The notes beneath the pieces are model-generated. The model was given only the letters and a program-made list of their open reading frames with translations, was not told the origin of the DNA and did not search any database. A DNA stretch of 64,000 nt from positions 224,949,882 to 225,013,881 of the forward strand of contig NC_073746.1 in NCBI RefSeq assembly GCF_029784135.1, read 5' to 3'. The DNA is from Toxorhynchites rutilus septentrionalis (lineage: Eukaryota; Arthropoda; Insecta; Diptera; Culicidae). Positions 44,850 through 56,203 of this stretch are shown here, piece after piece. The translations under genes were made by a program, and so were the position numbers. Every line of letters begins with the position of its first letter. The stretch's first letter is position 1.

Positions 44850-46262
44850 CATTATTTCAATTTTCGCCGTGCAGATAACAACAATAAAGGTAAGTTATTT
44901 TGAATAATTTTTAAACATTGCATTTTAACGTTTGTTTTATGGCTTATCATTTCATTTCGTTGCTGTATTATAGGTTTTTACATATGGTACACCTAATTGC
45001 GCAGAGAGAGCAGAGAAACCGATTCACAGTGGTGGTACTTTGCGAACCACCAGTGGAGGTGGAGGTATCGTGCTGGGAATAACCGGCGAAGATGGTGATA
45101 GCTCGGCCGATAAACACCCGCATGATCTGGTGAACGATTAAATGTGATAAGTGTCAGCAATACTTGCAAGGTAATCTCATAGTGCATCGGCAGTGCTCGG
45201 CCACGGGACTAGAACCGTGCGCAGCGGAAACTGGCACTAGGACGGTAACGTTGACTAGCCGTAGTCACCAGGCCTTTGGACTTAGTCTTTGCTAGCAGTT
45301 TAGCGTGGCCGAGCTGTCGGCGATGCAGATTGTCATAATAGTTTGCAACGAGCTCGACTAGAAAGCGATGTGTAACTTGAACCTGGATCTGTACAAGATG
45401 TATCGGACGACGTCACCGAACTACGACGAGGTTAACAAACTGCGTGATTCACTCAACGAAAATCTAATCAACACCGATCTGAGCAGCTACTCACCGGAGT
45501 GTGTAGCCATGGTTCTTACGGGAGCTGCCCAATCCGATCATTCCGATTATGTTTTACGATAAATTCGTCGTAAGTCTTAAGTAGGATATCCGATACTTAT
45601 TTTATATAACTTTTTACTAACTATCCATGTATCTGTCCACACAGAAATTACCAGTGATGCGTAGCTATTCGATATCCAGGATCTGCCAATTTACCACAAC
45701 ATGACGCTCAAGTATATTGTGATTCATCTAATACGAATATGCCAAATGTAGTACCAGCGGGAACTGGAAGAGGAACCGACAATACTGATACAAGTGTGGT
45801 GCCATATTCTAATGTATCCTCCTTGGGAGAAAATTGTGTAAGTATGCCTGCCAGCCTTGTCTGACTGTCACATGTTAATGCGTTTGTTAATTTTTTCCAG
45901 TCAAATCGTGTATTACACGGAATGCCACTTGCGAATAATGGAACTATTGCTCTATAAGCTGGACTGGAACGAAAAACTACCAGAAACTTCCGTCTGCTCC
46001 TACGGTACCACCACGGAAAATCTCCCGAAGTACGGCTGTGTTACAGCAGCAGCAGCAGCAACAACAAATACCCGGTTCATTCACTGTTTTACCAACAGCA
46101 TAGGCTTCTCCAAAAAGCCTGCGATCTCATTCCCGGCATCTGTGATACAAGCGCCCTTGATTGGGGTGTATAATAATACCGGTAGGAATATTGATAATGG
46201 AACACTGGCTGCTGAAAGTCGGGGGTTAGCGTTGATGATGCAAACACACCAGCTGACCTGAT
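44850..46262 (+). pseudogene. Decayed intron-bearing gene copy with poly-Gln, identity unknown
   Basis: Exon-like blocks carry conserved splice signals on the plus strand. ACAATAAAG|GTAAGT at about 44889 pairs with TATTATAG|GTTTTT at 44972. CGTC|GTAAGT at about 45570 pairs with CCACACAG|AAATTA at 45645. AATTGT|GTAAGTATG at about 45839 pairs with TTTTTCCAG|TCAAAT at 45900. Frames between them look genuine: HSGGTLRTTSGGGGIVLGIT; CNLNLDLYKMYRTTSPNYDE followed by VNKLRDSLNENLINTDLSSY; LFDIQDLPIYHNMTLKYI; VVPAGTGRGTDNTDTSVVPY; a Gln8 run. Stops (for example DYVLR-TAA-IR, SDA-TAG-LF) and frame changes break them. Kept introns argue for a DNA-level duplicate rather than a processed copy. I cannot name the parent gene. 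Confidence 0.5.
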
Positions 46263-46639
46263 GGATCAAATCTACCGATTCCTTCCTCGAGTTCGAATTT
46301 TATTTTGATTGATTACAATTAAAAAAAAGTTTGTTTTCATTACAATGGAAAAGAAATTATTACGATTCTATGTCTGATCAAAATACCATTGAACCGACGT
46401 TGGACTGACAAATGGGCCCGTGTTGAACAAATTACATATACATTTAGGGTATATGTTAAACCAACGTTGAACCAACCGCTTATAGTGGGTCATACTGGCC
46501 GGTTTGACGTTTGTTTACCATTGTTATTGTGTAATATGTACGAATAATTCGTATTGCAAAAATATACAAATCATTGGTAATATTTACCAAAAAAATCGTT
46601 ATATATACCAATTTTTTGGGTCAGTGTATCTCCTCATGT

Positions 46640-47045
46640 GTTGGGTCAACATACACTGAAATTTTTATGTTATGCGACTGATGCGTGCGTGCAAAAAAAA
46701 CACGTAATTTTGAGATTGCCCCATCACCGGCGCGAGCTCGCCACAACCATATTCGGACACGCTAACGCAGAATTCTTTTTCTTCTTTTTCTTTCACCAAC
46801 GAAGCGACGCCAAATCGCGTAACTTTAAGAAAATCACGTAAAAAAGAAACCAGTGAATCTATCCATCTTTGAAAATCATTACGGGTGATGAAAAATGAAT
46901 AAAATGCAGGAATATCGTTGGCGTGAGAATCATGGGGTAAGCGCGGCGAGCCAACACAAATAACTTCAAAGCCTGGATTGACGCTAAATAATGTTATGCT
47001 GTGTGTATGGTGGAATATGAAGGGCCCATTATGAAGTGCAGCCAG
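46640..47045 (+). pseudogene. Mariner transposase remnant
   Basis: Around 46880-47045 the plus strand gives frames resembling 'ITGDEKW', RWRENHGVSAASQ and MLCVWWNMKGPIMK. These correspond to the first catalytic block and the 'KVMLCVWWD' segment of mariner. The rest is unreadable. Positions 46270-46640 hold no gene. Confidence 0.55.
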
Positions 47046-47059
47046 GTTTTTTTACCACG

Positions 47060-47150
47060 GGTTTTTATGCGAATTTCCAATTAACGCGTTTTTTAGCCGG
47101 ATTTTTCAACTAACACGGATTTTCGAATTAACGCGGGTTTTTTCGGGTTT
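47060..47150. repeat. Short imperfect tandem repeat (AATTAACGCG type)
   Basis: Three imperfect units of about 30 bp containing TTTCCAATTAACGCG, TTTTCAACTAACACGG and TTTTCGAATTAACGCGGG. Confidence 0.6.
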
Positions 47151-47186
47151 CGTAGCCACCAAGGCGCCTAGAAGTATATACTAAGG

Positions 47187-47385
47187 TGGGCCAATTTGCT
47201 AAAACTACTCTTCAGCCATCTTGGAAGTCTACTGTGTTTTGTTTGTAAACAAAACACAATACGCTATTGCCGAAGGTCGCTCGTGATCAGTCTGTCTCTT
47301 TCACGCTACAAGCAAATAATTCCCCTTCTACTTTCTTCCGTGCTGTTTTCATATACCGCTCCCCTAACCAACTTAGAGACGAAAC
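47187..47385 (+). mobile_element. Fragment of the ITmD37E leader
   Basis: About 200 bp matching 20067-20265: GCCATCTTGGAAGTCTACTG, the hairpin arms GTGTTTTGTTT / AAACAAAACAC, CGTGATCAGTCTGTCTCTTT and CATATACCGCTCCCCTAACC. It is cut exactly before SINE2-associated sequence at 47386. Confidence 0.85.
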
Positions 47386-47396
47386 GGCCTCACCTA

Positions 47397-47662
47397 GTAC
47401 CATAGACCCGTCTTGGTAGCCACATTGGTTGCACGTTCGCTTACAAAGCGATCGATTGTGAGTTCTCAGGGCCCTTAATTGACCATACATATTTGTGTTG
47501 TTATAGCATAACTACGTCCACGCAATGCTATGTATCATATGCTGTGTAATGTTATAGATTCGATGAAACATGTAACATGTACACGATTAAAATCCGGCTC
47601 TGTTACAGCTAAGATGTTAATGAGTCTAAAAAATAAACAAATGGGATAAAAAAAACTCTTTC
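47397..47662 (+). mobile_element. tRNA-derived SINE family 2, copy 2
   Basis: TGGTAGCCACATTGGTTGCA (A-box side), GATTGTGAGTTC (B-box side), ATAACTACGTCCACGCAATG, CCGGCTCTGTTACAGCTAAG and tail TAAACAAATGGGATAAA. Shorter in the middle than the copy at 15197. Confidence 0.75.
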
Positions 47663-47859
47663 AAAAATTGAACAAAAGAATCGCGAATTCTTTTAAATGA
47701 CCCAATAATGCTAGAGTTTTAGTCTTCCAGCAATTGCGCAATCATTTTTCTGATCGAAGAAAATAATACTATCATGATTCAGACGTATCGAAGAAACAAT
47801 TTCGTCGACGGTGGAACGTCTATATTCCACCAAAAGTTCTTTTATTGTACAACTGTTTT

Positions 47860-48660
47860 CGTTTCCAATCCTTGAGAGACCCCTTTTTTTAGGGACTTTT
47901 AACCTCCCGAGCTGGTTCATCTCAGTAATATTAATTTTACATTAGATCTAAACACAGATTAAAAATGTTTGGTGTTTTTCATTTTCAAAATCGTGACACT
48001 TCTTTATATGAGTTCTGGTTTCCTTTGATTATAAAGGAGAAGGAAAAAGGATCATTGCGGTTGATTTATTGTTGATTCATTAAATTTCGTGGAATAATTT
48101 GACATCTTTCAAGTAACAAAATTATGCTCCAACTCTCGACGGATCATTCAGCACGTCTCATACACTCCCGCTGATCCCGTACATATTTCTCAGGTCCTCG
48201 TACTTCAGAGCAGATGCACAAGAAATACTCGACGGAGTTATGGATGTTACAGGGGTCACATGGTTGGTGGAAAGGTCCCCTTTTGAAGCCTTGTGAAAAC
48301 GAGTAGTGTCCAGTCCTCAGTCTTGACAGTACCCGCTGCTCCCTCATTGTCTTGACATCTTTAAACCTGGTGTTGAAACCTATTTTGACTTTCAACGCAA
48401 AAAATAACTGCGAGCCACCTTTCAACTCCAAAAAGGTGCGAAAGGAGTTGGTGATCCACACAAATTTAACGTCGTCCAGTGGCACGGACAATTCCAGCAA
48501 ATCGAACCGCTTCGTTACCTGCAATGCTATTGTGTCCAGGAATCCATACGAGGATAGTGTCAGGCAATAGGTACTTCTTGACCACTTGACGACTAGCAGC
48601 GGCTTTGTTGATGGAATTTAGTCTCTGCAATGCATCATCATGAGCTAAAGACATCCAGAT
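47860..48660 (-). pseudogene. I-clade non-LTR 3' fragment
   Basis: Minus-strand frames parallel the C-terminus of the element at 30819-32584: YLLPDTILVWIPGHNSIAGN (RNase H), VPLDDVKFVWITNSFRTF, TMREQRVLSRLRTGHYSFSQ and CDPCNIHNSVEYFLCICSE (zinc motif). Several frameshifts. The 3' end near 47880 shares TTTTAACCTCCCGAGCTGGT with CTTTCAGCCTCCTGGGCTGG at 30837. Confidence 0.75.
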
Positions 48661-48697
48661 ATTAAAAATACATTCAGTGAAAAAAAAAAAATTAATC

Positions 48698-48703
48698 TTT
48701 ATT
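48698..48703 (-). terminator. Poly(A) signal AATAAA of ESS2
   Basis: AATAAA on the minus strand, 28 nt after the ESS2 stop codon. Confidence 0.7.
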
Positions 48704-48730
48704 GAATGCTATGTACATCTTTTCAATGTA

Positions 48731-50393
48731 TTAAAAGAAATCAGAGGCTTTTTGTCGCTTGGCTGTAGAAGGAATATACAGCAGATTATCAGTCAACGTT
48801 ACAGACGTTCCGGTGGAATTTGTTTTGTTACTGTCGCTTTTGTTCACATTACTGTTGGACGAAGATCCGGCAACAATCGGAGTCTTCTTTCGTACAATTC
48901 CCGCCGGTGAAGGTGTCGTTCTGGATATACCAATAGGTCTGGGTGTCTTAAGCGTAGATGCCATACTAGGGCTTCTCATCGGACTGGGAGTGTTTATAAA
49001 GCCCAGCTTACTTGAAGCTAATTTTCTTGCCGCTGGAGACATGCTTGCTAGCCGATCAAATGTATTTCGTATTGCTGGCGAAGCAATGTTCCTGCGCGCA
49101 GCCTCTATTGCTTTAGCTTTCTTTGAACGTGACTGTTCGGCTACCTTTTCTGCTAGCTGAAGAGCCAGGTTTTCTCGTTTTGATGTCTCCGCTATTCTGA
49201 ACGATGACCCTGCTGTAGACGGATGTAACGGAGTGTCTCCGCCATCCAGGCGGAAAGGAGTTCCTTCAATTTCACCCCAAGTGAACAAGGGGCTGTCAGT
49301 AATCCCCGGACAGGGCGAGGGACTCTTCACGAAGCTGAAACCCCGAATATCGGGTGTGAAGGATGCTTCGATCAGTTTTCCGTCAACACCAATCTTTTCC
49401 GGAAGGCATTTAGCTTGTGATTTAGCCGCTTCGGTAATGGCTTGTTTGCTTTCCTGGTCATTAAAAGGGTTCACTCTAAGTCTTGTGTTGCTATGTTCGA
49501 TCTCCTGTTTCTTGTTCGCCAACTCTATCTCCTCTTTCCGACTGATAGCAACCCCATCCGGAATATACATGATATAATTCTTGTTCTTGTATGTCCACAT
49601 ATCCAATTGCTTAGGTTTTTCTTTGTTATCAAATTGACTTTCTATGCTTGGCAACGCTAAACTTCTGCTCATACTATCCATGGTGGTTTTCTCTGCCTCA
49701 TAGAGGACGGAGAATTTTTGCCTCAATTTTTTATCCGCTGCTTCTATTATCTCTTGGAAGCTATCGTTATCTTCGCTGGTAAAATTTTGTAGAAAACTAT
49801 CCAGCGAGTGTTTATCCGCGAGGGATTTGCTACTTTTGTTGGTTTTAACACTTGTTGTCGATCGTATGGAGGGAGGTTCGTCTGGTCCAAGCGAAGCGCT
49901 TGGGAGTGGTGTTTCGAAGGTCGCTGGACTTGCTAGAATTAATAAGAAAATGAAATTCAATCATTAGAATTCCCCTGTTTAATATATATAATTCGAAATT
50001 GGATGATACATTCATTCCGTAATTGGATTTGTGAAGAAGGTACTTACGTTCCCGAACAAGTGGTGACTTCGAATTATATTTAGAGAATATTTGCCTCAGC
50101 TTTATAATATCGTTGCTAGCCACGGCATCCAGGTATTCGTTCTGGGCTTTGAGCTTTTGTAGATCCGGAAAGAAATCCCTCTGAATAATTTTGGCCATTT
50201 CCTGTACATGAAGAAAAATGAGCAATCGCATTACACTTTACTATTTACATCAACATACCTCCAGATAAGTTTCCTCGTTGAGTATCACTTTATTCTCCTT
50301 CTTCGTTTTTGGAACAGCTGGTTTTTTGAAAACGACCATTGCTTTATCTAATTCCTTCATCGCAAGGAGAGCTTTTTCACCAGGTTTGGCCAT
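48731..50393 (-). CDS. Ess2: Splicing factor ESS2 homolog (DGCR14/ES2), 496 aa
   Basis: Nuclear protein of the ESS2/DGCR14 family, reported in other species as spliceosome (C complex)-associated. Three exons: 50393..50259, 50201..50048 and 49932..48731, with GT-AG introns of 57 and 115 bp and consistent phase. Exon 1 gives MAKPGEKALLAMKELDKAMV and ends VILNEETYLE. Exon 2 has the family signature IIQRDFFPDLQKLKAQNEYL. Exon 3 contains SLDSFLQNFTSEDNDSFQEI, DMWTYKNKNYIMYIPDGV, ITDSPLFTWGEIEGTPFRLD and the conserved INTPSPMRSPSMASTLKTPR segment near the C-terminus, followed by TPSP repeats and a basic tail. Length is close to the human protein (about 476). The start is chosen because it begins a conserved exon with context AACATGG. 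Its base composition is more GC-rich than its flanks, as expected for a conserved host gene. Confidence 0.96.
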
Positions 50394-50399
50394 GTTTAC

Positions 50400-50832
50400 G
50401 ATGTGTATCCGAATTTGTCTCAGGTTGGTGATACGATTTGTTTTGTTTCTGATTTGACAGCAAAAGTTAGTACACTGAAGGAAATGTGCGCTACAACACT
50501 GCTATCTGTTTCGCGCTAGAAGTACTTGAATGTACAGTAGAATGTGAAATATTTCACTCGTATTGAATGTGAGGTTTAGGCCATGTTCTCAATGAAGCCG
50601 GGCGTCAGCGTGACATGGGCGTGTGACGCTTACAATTAATCGTGTGTTCTTACCGATGTGTTCACACTAGGCTGACGTGCCGTGAGCGAGCTTTTGGCGT
50701 GTTGCTGGTGTGCAAACGAAAACATTTCACGTCGGCGATATTTGTACTTCTCCATTTCTCTCTTGCGTATATGTGTATGTTGTAGTGACATAATTTATAA
50801 CAGCACGCATGTGGGAGGTGTTCTGACCCGGG
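50400..50832. other. ESS2 upstream region
   Basis: No TATA box is evident upstream of ESS2. No other gene was found before the hAT-type MITE. The 20 bp before the MITE and the 20 bp after it share GACCCGGGGTTTTGAC. Confidence 0.4.
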
Positions 50833-50840
50833 GTTTTGAC

Positions 50841-51592
50841 TAGAGATGTGCCATCCGCTCATGAGCTGTTCCGAAGAATCGATTCTTTGAAGTGAGTTGA
50901 CGCGGAACAGCTCGCAAAAAAAATCAAACAGCTCTTCAGCTCACTTTGATGATGATGAAGGAGAGAAAAGAGCTGTAGAATTGAAGAGAGTGTGTGAGCT
51001 GTAAGATTCAAATGAACTGACCGTCTCTCGCTCTTCGTGTTAAGACATCAGTTTAGTTTCATTTGTCCCTCGTCTTTTCAACTGTTCTATTCGCGTTGAC
51101 GGCATTGAGCTTTGTTTACCAGTTTAGGGGGCGCCAAAAATAATAATTGGCTCTCAGGCAGAATGAACACGTTTTTAAAATTCAAATTATTAATGAAAAT
51201 TAACTTCTGTGTATCAAATGAGTATTCTATTTCAATGAAAAACACTTTGTTTGCAGGCGGTGCAAAAATCTCATAAGATTTTTTTTTTTTTTGAAGAAAA
51301 CTTTCTATTGTAATGTAAAGCCTCAGTAAAAATGTCGGAAATGTTGTACTCGCCGAGTCTGTTGTAAATAATAGTCTGGAATACGTGTTTCAAGTAATTA
51401 ATAATATGGTGTGAAAAATTTAATTTGAATTTTAACATTTTCAAACTGGCTTCGTGGCTATCGAGTTTGGGACCCAAATTGAAAGTCGGCACTGACAACT
51501 GAGCTGAAGAGCTGTTCATAAAGAACAGCTCATTTAGATGAGCTGATATGATCAGAGCTGTTCATCATGATGAGCTGATTTGCACACCTCTA
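50841..51592. mobile_element. hAT-type MITE, 752 bp
   Basis: Bounded by the 8-bp duplication GTTTTGAC (50833-50840 and 51593-51600). Ends are TAGAGATGTGCC and, inverted, TAGAGGTGTGCA, the hAT pattern (8-bp TSD, YAGRGGTGKGC-like TIR). Both subterminal regions are packed with GAGCTGTTC / GAACAGCTC and AGCTCAT motifs in both orientations. These are typical transposase-binding repeats, and they form strong hairpins. The centre is AT-rich without a transposase. Confidence 0.88.
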
Positions 51593-51600
51593 GTTTTGAC

Positions 51601-52266
51601 CCGGGGTTTTGACTCGGATATGTTCAAAGGTGCTGTTATATTTTAAAACAAAACCAAATTACATTTTTTCATTCAAAAACCCTCGTGGCGTTTACAGTTT
51701 TTTTTAAATTTATATTTAAGTATATATTTTAGTTCTAATAAAGGCACGTTAGCGCCGTTTGCGTCGTAACACAAAATGATTATCTATCGTTTTGCGAGTA
51801 AAGTAATCGAAGCGCATGACAAATTCGAATTACAGATACATTCGCTGAATGCAGATATGTTTCCCGTGTGCTTTTTATTAGGGTCGAAACCACTCGATTT
51901 GAGGGTTTATTATATGGAAAATATATATCCATTGTTGTGCTGCTGTATGCCAAAAAATAATATTTGATAGGCTCCTTTAGTGTTAACTCTCCTGGGTCGG
52001 GATTCTATTGCTTCTCTTTAAAAAAAAAAAATAAATAAATAAAACTAAAGTCTCTGGTAGCCAGTGGCGTCGAGTGAAGCTTTTGCACCCGGGGTGAAAG
52101 AGTTGATTTGAAAAGAGTCTGCGTCGCACCCGGGGCGGAAGAGCCGAAAATGAACTCAAAATCGATCTTAGTCGAGACCAGTATTTCAGTAAATGACATA
52201 AACGCGAACGCTGATGCGAATCATCATCACAAAATTAAACAGTTAGATCTCTACATTCCAGACTTT
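51601..52266. other. No gene supported
   Basis: AT-rich spacer with a 63-codon frame at 51776-51967 (MIIYRFASKVIEAHDKFELQ) that has no family signal. A GC-richer patch around 52060-52140 repeats GCACCCGGGGTG / GCACCCGGGGCG. Confidence 0.4.
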
Positions 52267-53906
52267 GGGCCTGATCACGAACATCACTGCCACGTACGTT
52301 TTCACGTCACTCACTTAATCTTTTTGTGTCTATCATCATTGTCACGAACAGTTGCGTGTAAAAATGAACTCCGTGAAGTGAAAGTGTGAAGCATAATTTC
52401 GGACGTTTGAACGTTATGTAGGTAAAATTAATACAGCGTATGAGATAATATTCCATTTTATTAATCGTATATTTTAGAATGACAAGTTTGCAATTATACC
52501 TCGATGATTAACTTGCTGAATCAAATGCTGGCTCAAAGATGAGGAGGAATACTTGGTTGCTCGGGAATAATGTAGTTGTTGAACATATGGGAATGTAATT
52601 TTACGCTAGAGAGAAAACATGACTATTATGTTTAATAATCGAAATCTCGCATACTCTTGTACTTAGCTCTGTCTTACTCGTATGAATAGTGAGAAATATT
52701 TGAAATCATATTTTATGAACCGTTTCTACAATTTTGATGCATAATAATATCTTCTATATCTTAGAACACACCCGAGTTTATCAACTTCACGATCAGTATA
52801 GTCTGAACTACTCCCATATGAGATTCTGAATTTTAATCCTCTTATCCTTCCCATTCTCGTGTAGTTTGATATACGGGACATGAGGTTTGATTTAATTATT
52901 TAAACAGAAACTGGTCAGAAGCATAATCCTCATAGAAAACATCTGATGGGTTTCAAGGAATTTGACAAAAGCGGAAATTGATTCAGATTTTCTTTAGACG
53001 GATATCAAAATTATGTAAGAAGAACTAGAGAAGAATTTGAAAACATTACCTTGTGAATGATTTGCAATGATAGACTCATTTTCTCTTTGTTTGAAACTGG
53101 TTATCACTTTTTTAATACTCTTTCATTCAAAGTATGTCTTCAAGCAATACCGTTGAAAATATCTATAACATAAAGAGTTATAATTATCGTCCTGATTCTG
53201 GCCTAGTCCGCCAATTGTGAATGTTTAAATTGCAAAAAACTAGCTCTGCAATGCTGGAAAATCTTTACAGTTATTATTTTATATTCAAAATATCAACAAA
53301 TTAATATTATACATAATCAATCATAATGATCGTATTTGGGCCAGTGGCCTCCATTGCCATTTTATAGTGTTGAAACTCTCTCTTAGTCTAATCCTAAAAA
53401 CAGAAACAAAAAATTTCTGTTCATTCAGTACAACCGGAAGTAGACCTTCGCCATGTTTCAATGGGCCTACGAGAACTACATTTTTAATCCTTAATTACAT
53501 CCCATAGTGCATTTACCGAATCTAAATAAACAAATTTACGTCCTCTGGATACGTCAGAATTTTGTTCTAAAAATTCCACCAGGTGGGTAAATTGCTGTTT
53601 GTTTATCTTTTGTTTCTTAAACAGGACAAGACAAGATTCAAAATTTTAGCAAAAAAGCTAAATAAATACGGAATTAAACTTACTCCATTCCGCGTGACTA
53701 GCTTTCACCATCTAAAACACAAGTGACAAATATACCCGTTTTTTCCGTGACATGACAGTATCGTGGCATTCATAATAACACCTAGTTCATCAAAGTTGTC
53801 ACGACGGATGAACTCTTCTGGATTCTACACACACGGTGACAGCCGTAATAAGGTTGTATACAATTCACTTCGTTTTCACCGTGAAGTGACGTTCGTGATC
53901 AGGCCC
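52267..53906. mobile_element. TIR element of 1.64 kb, superfamily unknown
   Basis: GGGCCTGATCACGAACATCA at 52267 is mirrored by GGGCCTGATCACGAACGTCA read inward from 53906. Weaker similarity follows (CACGTACGTTTTCACGTCAC against CTTCACGGTGAAAACG). TTT flanks both ends. The interior is non-coding and AT-rich. It could be one element or two oppositely oriented short MITEs. Confidence 0.55.
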
Positions 53907-54299
53907 TTTATCGTATGCGTGATAATGTTTGCACCATCTAACAAATAAGGTTCTAGTTTCACCTGTGCATACAACCTTTGGTTTTCTTTGCTTGTACGTC
54001 AGACAAGGACAGACAAGGTCTATCGACGGTGAACATTCTCTTACGTACATTCTATCGACGTGTCAAATTCCAGAACCGATCGCTATACTAGTCCTCTCCC
54101 GGTAGAAGAAGTGGCGGACGAGCATAAACACGTGTATCTGACCAAGCATCCAGTTAGCGTTTATAGAGATCTGAATAAAACACTCCGTTTATATTTAATA
54201 CAATTATTTATTTTTCCGACTTCGTATTCGGCACAACCGTTCACTTTCAGTCTCTTCTCTTTTCTGCCCGTTTATGTATCTCGCCCGCATACTTCCCTC

Positions 54300-54780
54300 T
54301 CACTAATTGCCATTCATGCTTCCCCGCCTGAACCAAGGTTCGTCGAATTATCCAAGGTACGTCAATTGGCAAAACCCTACAGCGTTGTGGTGTTAACTTG
54401 GTGTTCATTCCAGAAGGTGACAAAGTAAACACGGAGGTTAAAATCCGGATTTCAAGTAAGTATGTTCTTTCAAGGATCAAAGAGCAGTACGGCCCGAAGA
54501 CAAGTGTTGCATTTCAACAAGATGGGGCTCCGCGCAACACCTCGAACCGCACTCAGAAGTGGTTGCAGAAACATCTGTCATTCTGGGGAAGAATATGTGG
54601 CCGCCATCCAGCCCCGATCCTCATTCACTGTATTCCCCAGTAAGGCGCTTCATGAAAGCCAAATCTGTTTTAAACTACATCCGAGTACAGTAAGCCAGAC
54701 TACATAAAAATCCAGACCACATTATGAAGACCAGCCATGCGCTCCGGTAGCGTATGGAGGTTCGGGACACAGAAGGTATG
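54300..54780 (+). pseudogene. Tc1-like transposase C-terminal remnant
   Basis: The plus strand reads LVFIPEGDKVNTEVKIRISS, then KEQYGPKTSVAFQQDGAP (second catalytic Asp) and TSNRTQKWLQKHLSFWG. After a frame change come AAIQPRSS (from 'PSSPDLNPLD') and SKALHESQICFKLHP. It is the same general type as the remnant at 7262-8078. Positions 53907-54300 contain nothing else. Confidence 0.7.
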
Positions 54781-54918
54781 GTGTCACTGTCTACCGGATA
54801 TCTACCGGGAAATGTAAACAAATCGTGTGTTTTCTAATTGTATTTTTGAGAGCCGTTTTTTCATCAATTCTATTGCAGTTTATGAAACATTCAAATACGA
54901 TGAGGTAGAGCCGAATTT

Positions 54919-55212
54919 TTGTGCTCCCGTGGCCAAGTGGTTAGCGTCAAAACCTAACATGCCGGGGGTTCGGGTTCGATTCCCGTTCTGGTCGGGGGAA
55001 TTTTTCGTAAAAGAACTTTCCTCCGACTTGCACTGTGGTCACGCGTATTCTAGAGCTTGCCACTCAGAATGCATTCAAGGCGTGTTATTTGGCATAGAAA
55101 TCTAGTAAAGTACTAGTACTAGTAAAATACTAGTAAAAATGACGCAAGTAATATTACGTTGAGACGGTGAAGTTCCTCTAGGAACGTTGGTGCCATTTAA
55201 GAAGAAGAAGAA
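54919..55212 (+). mobile_element. tRNA-derived SINE family 1, second full copy
   Basis: Same head (GTGCTCCCGTGGCCAAGTGG, B box GGGTTCGATTCCC), body and (GAA)n tail as 19621-19904. It is flanked by GAGCCGAATTT (54908-54918) and GAGTCGAATTT (55213-55223), an 11-bp duplication with one change. It carries a local expansion of TACTAGTA units around 55105-55135. Confidence 0.9.
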
Positions 55213-55501
55213 GAGTCGAATTTACTGAAACGGTTTTCCCCTCATAAACCATTGTTTCATTTTCTGATACATAATACAGAACCGAAAAAGTTTACCTTCT
55301 TTGAGATTAGAATACTCGAATGCAGTTATAAAATTTTAAACATTGAATGAAAATCGTTTTGAAATGTTGTCTCATGGTCAAAACATATAGTGCTGACCCT
55401 TATGTAATCCCTACTAAAACAACTTCAGAATCTTTTTACTAGAGCTTATGAAAAGTGGACCTGAAAAGTTGGACAAATTACCATAACAGTAATTGCCTAT
55501 G

Positions 55502-55850
55502 TTAGTGATACTGAAAACTATGATTATAACTGTCGCTCGATTTGCATCGTCGTTCTTGATTACAAATAAGGATATTAACCAGAAATATCGTAACCTTACA
55601 TCGAAGACGGGTTAAACCCGGTACCTCGAATGGCTTCAACGGCTTAGGAAAGAGATTGAGCCGTTGATAACCAACCGTGGCAGAATTTTTTGTATCAACG
55701 CGTTGTATCTCCTTCCACCAAGTAAAATTGCCCTCAACGACCAAACGATTTCCCCCGGCAGCGAAATTGAAAATATCTGCCAGGCCCACAATACATTACA
55801 TGTTGCATTTCCTCCCAATAATGCCTCCTGAAAAACGCGAAAAAATCATT
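55502..55850 (-). other. Exon-like open frame, unknown
   Basis: Minus-strand frames of up to 95 codons (GGNRLVVEGNFTWWKEIQRV, then LNLFPKPLKPFEVPGLTRLR) follow a TTTTTCAG at about 55827. Codon content looks protein-like, but no start and no family were found. It may be an old transposon exon. Confidence 0.2.
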
Positions 55851-56203
55851 ACTAGACACTATTTTCGCTCACGATTTTTTAACCACTTGTAGAAAACTCG
55901 TTACACTTTTACAGAATATTCAATTGATCAAAAAAAAAAAAAAGATTTTTATAGATTATTTTGTTACTGAAGATGTGTTCATTTTTCCCACCGCAGAGAG
56001 AGTGCCATTTTATACAGCAAAAAAAGACGTTTGTAACGTTGCTGATTTATATATTCCAACCTTATTAGTTCAGCAAGACATTCTACTTTCGTTTAATGTT
56101 AACCATTATTAAAATTCAATTTATCATTCGTGCTAAACTGCTTGTTCAAATCCACCACTTTTTACTTTCCGTTTTGTTTATATTTGCTTCATATAAACTC
56201 GCT

